Shown piece after piece: positions 1-5,965 of a stretch of DNA of 6,100 bases. The stretch is taken from positions 1-6,100 of the forward strand of contig SLFH01000006.1 of assembly GCA_007124345.1 (NCBI GenBank), given 5' to 3'. The DNA comes from Phycisphaerales bacterium. GTDB taxonomy: Bacteria; Planctomycetota; Phycisphaerae; Phycisphaerales; UBA1924. Each line of letters starts with the position of its first letter. Positions within the stretch are counted from its first letter, which is position 1. The notes below the pieces were generated by a model. The model searched no databases and was not told the DNA's origin. It worked only from the letters and a program-made list of their open reading frames with translations. The position numbers and the translations under genes are program-made.

Positions 1-23
1 CCCCCCGGCGTACGCCCGGGGGG
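1..23. repeat. GC-rich inverted repeat at window edge
   Basis: Six C (1-6) can pair with six G (18-23), and the enclosed GGCGTACGCC (7-16) is itself a perfect palindrome. C17 is left as a single bulge. A realistic hairpin would pair 1-8 with 15-23 around a six-base loop. It could be the stem of a terminator for a gene ending upstream of the window, but no T-tract follows it, so an intrinsic terminator of the usual form is not shown. It could equally be part of the PhoH gene leader. Confidence 0.45.
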
Positions 24-40
24 CGGTATGCTGGGTGTGC

Positions 41-58
41 GGCCGGACGGATCCGGCC
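41..58. repeat. Perfect 7-bp stem-loop in the PhoH gene leader
   Basis: GGCCGGA (41-47) and TCCGGCC (52-58) are exact reverse complements around a four-base loop (CGGA, 48-51). The stem ends 7 bases before the putative ribosome-binding site and 19 bases before the proposed GTG start at 78. There is no U-tract, so it is either a 5' leader structure or a remnant of upstream termination. An 8-base palindrome (GAGGCCTC, 66-73) follows and overlaps the putative Shine-Dalgarno bases. Confidence 0.5.
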
Positions 59-77
59 CCTGATAGAGGCCTCCGGA

Positions 78-1550
78 GTGAGCGCAACGCCCATGATCAA
101 AACGCAGGACCGGTCCATGGACGCTGGTCGGCAGAGCGTGGCGGAGGAAGTGAAGCACTTCGTGATCGACACGAATGTGTTGCTGCACAACCCCGACGCC
201 GTCTTCGTGTTCGAAGAAAACCATGTCGTGATCCCGTTCCAGGTGATCGAGGAACTGGACACGATGAAGCGTCGCGAGGACGACATCGGGCGTAACGCGC
301 GCCAGGCGATCCGCCACCTCGACGCGCTCCGCCAGCTGGGAAAGCTGACCTCCGGGGTGAACTGGGGGGAGCTGGGCCCGCGCCCCGGCGCCGCCTTCAG
401 CACCGGCCCCGACGGGCAGACGGGGACCGTCCGCATCGACCTGGGCGACCACGAACGCCCGGGCGCGATCTCGACGGACACGCCCGACAACCGGATCATC
501 GCGGTTGCCCACAGCCTGCACGCCGAGGGCAAGCGGGCGGTCTTTGTCTCCAAGGACCTCTCGGCGCGGATCAAGAGCGATTCGCTTGGCGTCAAGACCG
601 AGGACTTCGAGAACCAGAAGGTCGACGCCGACCGCCTCTACACCGGGTATGTCACCCTCATCGCCGACCACGAGCTGGTGACGGAGATGTACGAAGAGAA
701 GATGCTCCCGATCGCCCGCCTGTCGCAGCCGGGCGTGATCGACGAGCAGGGCAACCCCTTTTCCGGGCGTCTGACGCCCAACCAGTTTGTGATCTTCAAG
801 GACACCGGGGGGCTGGGGCGCCGCCTGGCCGACACCGACCACATCGTCCCGGTCGCTAAGCACCGCTCTGCGAGGCATGTCTCGGGCATCGCCCCGCGCA
901 ACACGCAGCAGACGATGGCGCTTGATCTTCTCTTGGACGATTCGATCCAGCTCGTCACGCTGCTGGGCTCGGCGGGCACGGGCAAGACGCTGCTGGCGAT
1001 CGCCGCGGGCATGGCCAAGGTTTTCGGCGAGGAACGCTACGACAAGCTGCTGGTCGCGCGCCCCATCATGCCGCTGGGACGCGACATCGGCTACCTTCCC
1101 GGCGACAAGGACGAGAAGCTGACGGCGTGGATGCAGCCGATCTTCGACAACCTGGGCTACTTGCTCTCGACGCGCGGCGCCGGCTCGCAGACCGCCGAGA
1201 GCCACTCGACCGAGCAGCGCATCGACAAGCTGATCGCCGACGGTCGCCTCGTGCTCGAGCCTTTGACCTACATCCGTGGGCGTTCGATCCCGCACCAGTT
1301 CATGATCGTCGACGAGGCGCAGAACCTGACGCCGCACGAGGTCAAGACGATCATCAGCCGCGTGGGCGAGGGGACGAAGCTGATCCTGACCGGCGACATC
1401 GGGCAGATCGACAACCCGTACCTCGACGGGTCGTCGAACGGTCTGTCGTACGCGATCGAGAAGCTGCGGGGCGTCGGCCTCGTCGGGCATGTGACGCTGC
1501 AGAAGAGCGAGCGGTCGGAGCTGGCGAGCATCGCGATTGAGAAGCTGTAG
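78..1550 (+). CDS. PIN domain-PhoH family RNase/ATPase (YlaK/PhoH2 type)
   Basis: This is a cytoplasmic two-domain protein of 490 residues. Residues about 27-160 form a PIN ribonuclease domain with acidic residues at D31 (in VIDTNVLLH), E58/E59, D137 (in TPDNRII) and D160 (in VSKD). Residues about 270-490 form a PhoH-type P-loop ATPase with Walker A GSAGTGKT (297-304), Walker B MIVDEAQN (409-416) and the TGDIGQID motif (438-445), ending in the KSERSELA segment typical of the family. Family members such as mycobacterial PhoH2 couple an ATP-driven RNA helicase to PIN RNase cleavage; this role is transferred from the family. The GTG at 78 has AGAGG (65-69) eight bases upstream. ATG at 93 or 117 are alternatives, and 117 also has a good AGGA at 106-109. 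All three starts keep the PIN domain. No toxin-antitoxin partner is visible upstream within the window. It is transcribed convergently with the next gene and shows no damage. Confidence 0.93.
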   Translation: MSATPMIKTQDRSMDAGRQSVAEEVKHFVIDTNVLLHNPDAVFVFEENHVVIPFQVIEELDTMKRREDDIGRNARQAIRHLDALRQLGKLTSGVNWGELGPRPGAAFSTGPDGQTGTVRIDLGDHERPGAISTDTPDNRIIAVAHSLHAEGKRAVFVSKDLSARIKSDSLGVKTEDFENQKVDADRLYTGYVTLIADHELVTEMYEEKMLPIARLSQPGVIDEQGNPFSGRLTPNQFVIFKDTGGLGRRLADTDHIVPVAKHRSARHVSGIAPRNTQQTMALDLLLDDSIQLVTLLGSAGTGKTLLAIAAGMAKVFGEERYDKLLVARPIMPLGRDIGYLPGDKDEKLTAWMQPIFDNLGYLLSTRGAGSQTAESHSTEQRIDKLIADGRLVLEPLTYIRGRSIPHQFMIVDEAQNLTPHEVKTIISRVGEGTKLILTGDIGQIDNPYLDGSSNGLSYAIEKLRGVGLVGHVTLQKSERSELASIAIEKL

Positions 1551-1552
1551 GA

Positions 1553-1584
1553 GGGGCGCGGGGAGTCGGGCGCGGGGCGCTGGG
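1553..1584 (+). other. Putative G-quadruplex motif at convergent gene junction
   Basis: The 66-base spacer between the PhoH stop codon (1548-1550) and the minus-strand glycosyltransferase stop codon (1617-1619) contains five G runs of lengths 4, 4, 3, 4 and 3. They are separated by loops of 3, 4, 3 and 4 bases, which meets the usual rule of four runs of at least three G with loops of 1-7. The run begins 3 bases after the PhoH stop, so it would lie in the 3' end of that transcript. It includes a 10-base direct repeat (1554-1563 and 1568-1577). No stem plus T-tract terminator is visible in the spacer. A role in stopping transcription or protecting the mRNA end is inference. Confidence 0.5.
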
Positions 1585-1616
1585 TTCGTGTTCGAGAGCC
1601 CTTAGCGGTCTGTGGA

Positions 1617-2819
1617 TCAGGGCGCTTCGTTGCCGTAGAGCCTGAACACGCGTACGCCGCGTGTGCGGTGGGGTTGTGACCGCTCCCAGATCTGGTCTTC
1701 GAACGAATCGCTGGCGATCAGCACGAACGCGCCGGGCTCGACCGCTTCTGGCCTTGTGATCGCCAGCCCGCGGGGCTTGCCCGTTGCTTTATCGTCGACG
1801 AGGCCGGTGACCGGCAGGCCGAGGTCGCTGGCGTGGTCGAGGATCCATTCGGCGTGCGATCCGGCACCCCAGAGCGTGACCGACGCGGCGCCGGCGTTGC
1901 GGAGTTCGGCCCCGACCTCGCGGAGGCGGCTTCTGCGGCAGATCTCCATCGCCCTCGCCGACATCGGCGGGACGCGGGCGCTCGCCCAGAGCGACGCGAC
2001 CATCGCGCCGAGCTTCGGGCCCCGCTCATGTATGAACCGATCGATCCCGTCGCGGCTGGCCGGGTCGTCGGTGCGCTCCAGCACTTCTGCAATGGCTTTG
2101 AGCAGCGCCGGATCGTCGGTCTCGGTCCGGGGCAGCGAGGCCCACGCCCGGGCGAGGACGCTCGCCGCGGCGTGCGCCTGCTCGCGTGAGGTCGAGAGCG
2201 CGGCGTTCTCTTCGCGCAAGATGTGTGTATAGAGGATGTCGGGCACGGCGCCGACGCGTCCCGTCTGCGCGAGCCTCAGCCAGAGGTCGAGGTCCTGGGC
2301 CTTGCCGAGGGTTTCGTCGTACCCGCCCGCGTCGAGGACGCTTTGGCGGTGCAGCAGCATCGAGCCGTGGGCGAGGCAGTTTCCCTGCAGCAGTCGGGCG
2401 TGCAAAGGGTTCGGCTCGGTGGGCGGGCGGACGATCGCGACCGGCTTCGAGTCCGGCCCGAGCACGCGCCAGGCGCACCCGACGGCGGCGAGGTCCGGCC
2501 GCTGACGGATCCACCGCAACTGGGTGTCCAAGCGGTGGGGCTCGCAGAGGTCGTCGTCGTCCATGCGCGCGACGAACTCGGCGTCGGTCGAGCGGAGCGC
2601 AAAGTTCAGCGCCCCCGAGAGCCCCGGCGCGTCGCGGAAGAGCACCCTGATCCGGGCGTTGTCTGCCTCGAGCCGTTCTGCGGCCCGCATCGCTTCCTCG
2701 TCGGGCCCATTGACGACGAGCAGCAGCTCGGTCTCGACGCCCTGTTGGTCGAGCACGCAGGCGACGGCGGCGTCGAGGCTCGGGTGGGCGCGGGAGATGG
2801 CCATGGCGACGGGGATCAT
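1617..2819 (-). CDS. Family 2 glycosyltransferase with C-terminal Rossmann-like domain
   Basis: This 400-residue protein begins with a GT-A fold (about 1-205). The first strand is IPVAM, followed by LLLVVNG and the nucleotide-sugar/metal site VARMDDDD (83-90). After that come GSMLLHRQSVLDAGGYDE (152-169) and QDLDLWLRL (175-183), the region that normally supplies the catalytic base. This is a strong family-2 pattern, so it should transfer a sugar from an NDP-sugar, but donor and acceptor cannot be read. Residues about 312-395 form a second domain, VTLWGAGSHAEWIL (314-327), LVDDK (340-344), LIASDSFED (367-375). It resembles the small Rossmann-like domain attached to many surface-sugar enzymes. 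There is no signal peptide or membrane segment, so it is probably a soluble cytoplasmic enzyme. ATG at 2819 is the only reasonable start, since an in-frame TGA sits two codons upstream. The protein starts almost inside beta-strand 1, and the nearest purine-rich run (GGGGAGG) is about 17 bases away. It is divergent from the operon that starts at 2951 and probably belongs to the same glycan locus. Confidence 0.9.
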   Translation of the reverse strand: MIPVAMAISRAHPSLDAAVACVLDQQGVETELLLVVNGPDEEAMRAAERLEADNARIRVLFRDAPGLSGALNFALRSTDAEFVARMDDDDLCEPHRLDTQLRWIRQRPDLAAVGCAWRVLGPDSKPVAIVRPPTEPNPLHARLLQGNCLAHGSMLLHRQSVLDAGGYDETLGKAQDLDLWLRLAQTGRVGAVPDILYTHILREENAALSTSREQAHAAASVLARAWASLPRTETDDPALLKAIAEVLERTDDPASRDGIDRFIHERGPKLGAMVASLWASARVPPMSARAMEICRRSRLREVGAELRNAGAASVTLWGAGSHAEWILDHASDLGLPVTGLVDDKATGKPRGLAITRPEAVEPGAFVLIASDSFEDQIWERSQPHRTRGVRVFRLYGNEAP

Positions 2820-2950
2820 CGATCACGAGCATCGGCCCTCCCCGCCGGAGCCCGAAAATATTGGCCCGGCCCCGCGATCCGGCCGATCCTCGCTTCGATG
2901 CGTCGCCGCCGGAACAACCACTGGGTCAGCCTCGGGGCGGGGGGTGCGTC
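2820..2950. promoter_or_regulatory. Divergent intergenic region, probable two-way promoter area
   Basis: This 131-base stretch separates the start codons of the minus-strand glycosyltransferase and the plus-strand operon, so promoters for both should lie here. The only A/T-rich patch is GAAAATATT (2854-2862), which could supply a -10-like element in either direction. I see no convincing -35 partner at a normal distance, and promoter rules for this host are unknown. An open frame continues from TTG 2861, but it has looser third positions (about 9 of 30 A/T) and encodes an unconserved-looking Pro/Arg/Gly-rich stretch, so I treat it as non-coding. Confidence 0.4.
2939..2944 (+). promoter_or_regulatory. 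G-rich ribosome-binding site supporting the TTG start at 2951
   Basis: A run of six G (2939-2944) lies six bases before TTG 2951. It can pair with the C-rich anti-Shine-Dalgarno region, although it lacks the A of a canonical GGAGG. It is used here to choose TTG 2951 over TTG 2861, which has its own GGAG (2847-2850) ten bases upstream. Confidence 0.45.
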
Positions 2951-4909
2951 TTGAGCGAACGGACCGCCGACGCGCTTGTGCTCGTCTTCACGCAGGGCGT
3001 CTCGCTGAAGCAGTGGGAGCGGACGGGGCTGCTCGGGCGTGAGAGCCTGCTGTACGAGCCTTTAGCGTCCGGCTTCGGGACGGTCGTGTTTGTGACCGAC
3101 GGTGACCATTCGGACATCAAGATCGCCGAGAAGCTGTCTTTCCAGGCTTTGGTGGTCTCCAACGAGTCGAGGCTGCCCGAGCACGAGCACCACGCCGCTC
3201 TGCCCGGGCGTGTGACGGGCCTGCTCTGCGGGTCGAAGTCGGCGATCGTCAAAACGAATCAGATGGTGGGGGGCGAGCGGGCGATCGCGATCGCTTCGGC
3301 GCTGCGCGATTCGGGCGTGCGCACGGGGCTGATCGCCCGGGGCGGGTACCTGCATTCGAGATTCATCGCCTCGCACTTCGGGCCCGAGTCGCCCGAGGCT
3401 GCCGAGGCGGGGGCGTCGGAGGGGGAGCTCTGCCGCGCCGCGGATGTGGTGGTCGCCAGCACCGACACGATGATCGAGGACCTGCGTTGGCGGCACGGGC
3501 TCTCGGTGGAGCGAACGGTCGTGCAGCCGAACTTTGTCGCCGACGCGGACCCGGGCTACGCCGAGCTCGAGCGCGAGCCGGGCGAGATCCTGTACGCCGG
3601 GCAGCTCGTCAGAAGAAAACGCGTCGACACCCTGATCGACGCGATGGCCTACCTCCCCGATGTGACGCGCAAGGGCGCGTTCCTGACGGTGATCGGCGAC
3701 GGCGAGGAGCGAGAGAACCTGCAAGAGCAGGCCAGGCGCCTCGGCGTCGATGTGCGCTTCGAGGGGCGGATCCCGCACATCGAGCTGATCGAGCGCCTCA
3801 AAGGCTGCGCGATCTACGCCCAGGCGTCGGAGCTGGAGGGCCACCCGAAGACCGTGCTCGAGGCGATGGGCGCGGGGTGTGCCGTGGTCGTGGCCGACAC
3901 GCCCGGCCAGCGTGAGGTTGTCGAGCACGGGGTGAACGGTCTGCGGATCGCGCCCGATCCGCTCGTCTTCGCCAGAACCTTCGATGTGCTGCTCAACGAC
4001 CGCGAACTGTGCATCGGGCTGGGGATGTCCGCGGCGAACTGCGCTTCCGCACGCTTCGGCCTCGCCCAGACGATCGAACTGGAACACCGGATCCACAAGA
4101 TGGCGCTCGATCGGGCCGGCGAGGGGACGCAGAGTGCGCCCGGCGCTGTTCGCTGGGGGGCGGAGCTGCTGCAAGCGCCCGCACAGCAGCAGGTCGAGGC
4201 CTGGTCGCGCAGCCTCTCGGGCTTCGCCAGAAGGCTTGCGCCGAAAGACCGCGCCCGCTTCCTGCTCGGCCTCGACGATCCGCTCTACAAGCTCCAGGGG
4301 CTCGCGGCGGTCGAGGCCGACGGCGGCCTGCACCCCAAGCACCGCCTCATGCGCTACCACGACTTCTTCACCCAACGCATCGAGCACGGCCATCGCGTCC
4401 TCGACCTGGGCTGCGGCGTCGGCGCCCTCGGCGCTTCGATCGCCGCGGTGACCGGCGCGACCGTCGTCGGCATGGACCTCTCCGAGGAGGCGTTGGAGAA
4501 GGCCCGCCAGCGCGCCGCCCAGGACGACATCGCCGGGCGGCTGACGCTGGTGCACGGCGACATCACCAAAGACCGGGCCGAGGGCTCGTTCGATGTGATC
4601 GTGCTCTCCAATGTGCTCGAACACCTCGCCGACAGGCCGGGGCTTTTGGCGAAGTACGCCTCGTGGTACGGCCCGAAGAAGTTCCTGATCCGCGTGCCGG
4701 CGTTCGATCGCGAGTGGCGGGTGCCGTGGAAGCGGGAGCTGGGCGTCGAGTGGCGTTTGGACCCGACGCACGAGACCGAGCACACGCGCGAGCAGCTCGA
4801 GGCCGAGCTTGCGGCGGCGGGCCTTCGGGTCACCGAGTTTCAGTCCACTTGGGGCGAGTACTGGCTGGTGGCTGTCCCCGACGCCGCCGAGCAGCGCAGG
4901 GCGGGGTAA
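2951..4909 (+). CDS. GT4-type glycosyltransferase fused to class I SAM methyltransferase
   Basis: One uninterrupted reading frame of 652 residues carries two enzymes. Residues about 8-380 form a GT-B glycosyltransferase. The acceptor half opens with LVLVFTQGVSLKQWE and contains KTNQM (101-105) and ARGGYLHSRF (129-138). The donor half has YAGQLVRRKR (215-224), VIGDG, and the E-x7-E signature of family 4 (E296 and E304 in ELEGHPKTVLEAMGAG). A linker of about 100 residues ends in a GLHPKHRLMRYHDFF segment that I associate with polysaccharide-locus methyltransferases. Residues about 480-640 form the methyltransferase, with motif I VLDLGCGVGALG (483-494), the acidic post-I strand VVGMDLS, motif II FDVIVLSNVLEHL (547-559) and DPTHETEHT near the end. 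The inferred job is adding a sugar and methylating the product or a related residue; substrates cannot be read. No transmembrane helix is seen. The TTG start is chosen because the preceding frame looks non-coding; the alternative start at 2861 would add 30 residues. It is probably first in an operon, with 24 bases before the next gene. Confidence 0.9.
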   Translation: MSERTADALVLVFTQGVSLKQWERTGLLGRESLLYEPLASGFGTVVFVTDGDHSDIKIAEKLSFQALVVSNESRLPEHEHHAALPGRVTGLLCGSKSAIVKTNQMVGGERAIAIASALRDSGVRTGLIARGGYLHSRFIASHFGPESPEAAEAGASEGELCRAADVVVASTDTMIEDLRWRHGLSVERTVVQPNFVADADPGYAELEREPGEILYAGQLVRRKRVDTLIDAMAYLPDVTRKGAFLTVIGDGEERENLQEQARRLGVDVRFEGRIPHIELIERLKGCAIYAQASELEGHPKTVLEAMGAGCAVVVADTPGQREVVEHGVNGLRIAPDPLVFARTFDVLLNDRELCIGLGMSAANCASARFGLAQTIELEHRIHKMALDRAGEGTQSAPGAVRWGAELLQAPAQQQVEAWSRSLSGFARRLAPKDRARFLLGLDDPLYKLQGLAAVEADGGLHPKHRLMRYHDFFTQRIEHGHRVLDLGCGVGALGASIAAVTGATVVGMDLSEEALEKARQRAAQDDIAGRLTLVHGDITKDRAEGSFDVIVLSNVLEHLADRPGLLAKYASWYGPKKFLIRVPAFDREWRVPWKRELGVEWRLDPTHETEHTREQLEAELAAAGLRVTEFQSTWGEYWLVAVPDAAEQRRAG

Positions 4910-4920
4910 CGCGACATTCC

Positions 4921-4924
4921 GGAG
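4921..4924 (+). promoter_or_regulatory. Ribosome-binding site of the epimerase gene
   Basis: GGAG (extended as GGAGAAG) lies nine bases before ATG 4934 and 11 bases after the upstream stop codon. This fits translation within one operon and fixes the start. Confidence 0.65.
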
Positions 4925-4933
4925 AAGCAGTCG

Positions 4934-5965
4934 ATGCATGGCGAGCAGTGGACGGACCGTCGAGTTGTGGTGACCGGCGGGGCCGGGATGATCGGCTCTG
5001 CGCTGGTGCGCTTGCTGCTCGGGCTCGGCTGCGAGGTGACGGTGGCCGACAACCTCACACGGGGTCGCGCCGAATATCTGCCCGAGGCGGGCGAGGAGCG
5101 GCTGCGGTTCCTCCGCGTCGATCTGAACGAGCCGGGCGCCGCCGAGGCCGTCGTGGAAGGCAGCGACACGGTCTTCCACCTCGCCGACATCGTCGCGGGG
5201 ATCGGCTTTGTGTTCGGCAACGAGTTCCCGATCTTCTCGCACAACATCGCGTTGGACCGCGCGGTGCTCGACGCGTGCGTGCGCCTGCGCGTGCCGAACT
5301 ACATCTACGCCGGGAGCGCCTGCTCCTACCCCGCAGAGCTGCAGATGCGGGCCGACCCGCCGCCCCTGCGCGAGGAAGAGGCCTACCCCGCTTCGCCCGA
5401 ATCCGGCTACGGCTGGAGCAAGCTCATGGGCGAGTACATGGCCGAGCTCGCGCAGAAGGAAGGCCTCCTCCGCGTCGGGATCGCCCGCTTCCACAATGTC
5501 TTCGGACCCCGTTGCGATACCGATCCCCGCACGGCGCAGGTCATTCCTTCGCTGATCCGCAAAGTCATCGAGAACGACTCGGGGCGCCTTGAGGTCTGGG
5601 GCTCGGGGCGCCAGCGGCGAGCCTTCCTCTTCGTTGACGACGCGGCCGAAACACTCATCAGAGTCCGCGAACGGACCATGGACCAAGGGCCGGTCCAGAT
5701 GGGTCTTGAGCGCAGCACGGGCATCGGCGAGCTCGCGGAGACCATCGTGGACATCTCGGGACGCCCGATCGAGATCGTGTTCGACACCTCAAGGCCCGAG
5801 GGCGACTTCGACCGCAGGCCCGACCTCGCGAAGGCGAAACGCCTGCTCGGCTTCACGCCGCGGGTCTCGCTCCGCGACGGACTGGAACGCACTTTCCGCT
5901 GGGTGCAGAGCGAATGCGAGCAGGGAGCAGCTTCGGGCCGGGCCGAAAAGGGAGCCGCGGCGTGA
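4934..5965 (+). CDS. NAD-dependent epimerase/dehydratase, GDP-mannose 3,5-epimerase-like
   Basis: This is a 343-residue extended short-chain dehydrogenase/reductase. The NAD(P)-binding loop is TGGAGMIG (14-21), with D39 (in VADN) placed to bind the adenosine ribose of NAD. The active site has S128 and C130 in GSACSYP (127-133) and Y159-K163 in YGWSK. RFHNVFGP (185-192), EVWGSGRQRRAFLFVDD and the C-terminal PEGDFDRRPD / LLGFTPRVSLRDGLERT segments complete the fold. The nearest pattern I recognise is plant-type GDP-mannose 3,5-epimerase, through HLADIVAGIGF, the SAC triad and RFHN-xx-GP. However, the lysine acting as the second acid/base in the Arabidopsis enzyme (K217) aligns, without gaps from the catalytic Tyr, with Q202. 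The enzyme is therefore an NDP-hexose epimerase or dehydratase of uncertain reaction, probably supplying an activated sugar to the neighbouring glycosyltransferases. It follows the fusion gene by 24 bases and overlaps the next start by 4 bases. Fold is certain; substrate is not. Confidence 0.92.
   Translation: MHGEQWTDRRVVVTGGAGMIGSALVRLLLGLGCEVTVADNLTRGRAEYLPEAGEERLRFLRVDLNEPGAAEAVVEGSDTVFHLADIVAGIGFVFGNEFPIFSHNIALDRAVLDACVRLRVPNYIYAGSACSYPAELQMRADPPPLREEEAYPASPESGYGWSKLMGEYMAELAQKEGLLRVGIARFHNVFGPRCDTDPRTAQVIPSLIRKVIENDSGRLEVWGSGRQRRAFLFVDDAAETLIRVRERTMDQGPVQMGLERSTGIGELAETIVDISGRPIEIVFDTSRPEGDFDRRPDLAKAKRLLGFTPRVSLRDGLERTFRWVQSECEQGAASGRAEKGAAA
5950..5954 (+). promoter_or_regulatory. Ribosome-binding site for the gene starting at 5962
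   Basis: GGGAG lies inside the end of the epimerase coding sequence, seven bases before GTG 5962. It supports the overlapping GTGA start/stop arrangement. Confidence 0.55.

Noticed and set aside
27..32. TATGCT as a -10 promoter element for the PhoH gene
   Set aside because: No -35-like sequence lies at a suitable distance; the upstream bases are the GC-rich inverted repeat. A single hexamer match is too weak.
78..1616. PhoH gene as part of a toxin-antitoxin pair, as proposed for mycobacterial PhoH2
   Set aside because: Only 77 bases lie upstream in the window and no small antitoxin-like frame with supporting signals is seen, so this cannot be claimed here.
2923..2944. Second possible G-quadruplex before the fusion gene
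   Set aside because: It has only three G runs, and the first loop is eight bases, so it does not meet the motif; the last run is better explained as the ribosome-binding site.
2861..2950. Thirty-codon N-terminal extension of the glycosyltransferase-methyltransferase fusion from TTG 2861
   Set aside because: Its third positions are looser than in the rest of the gene and the residues are Pro/Arg/Gly-rich. The GT-B fold starts properly just after 2951, where a G-rich ribosome-binding site is well spaced.
2223..2954. Open frame of 243 codons on the plus strand opposite the minus-strand glycosyltransferase
   Set aside because: The minus-strand frame has the complete GT2 motif set. This one has no domain and runs into the divergent promoter region.
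4009..5592. Open frame of 527 codons on the plus strand, out of phase with the fusion and epimerase genes
   Set aside because: The translation is Arg/Ala/Gly/Pro-rich low-complexity sequence that crosses the boundary of two real genes, so it is a frame shadow.
3062..5686. Open frame of 874 codons on the minus strand opposite the fusion and epimerase genes
   Set aside because: Both plus-strand genes have clear catalytic motifs and normal codon positions. The antisense translation is rich in Arg, His, Ala, Leu and Asp with no recognisable domain. Long stop-free antisense frames are expected where third positions are nearly all G/C.
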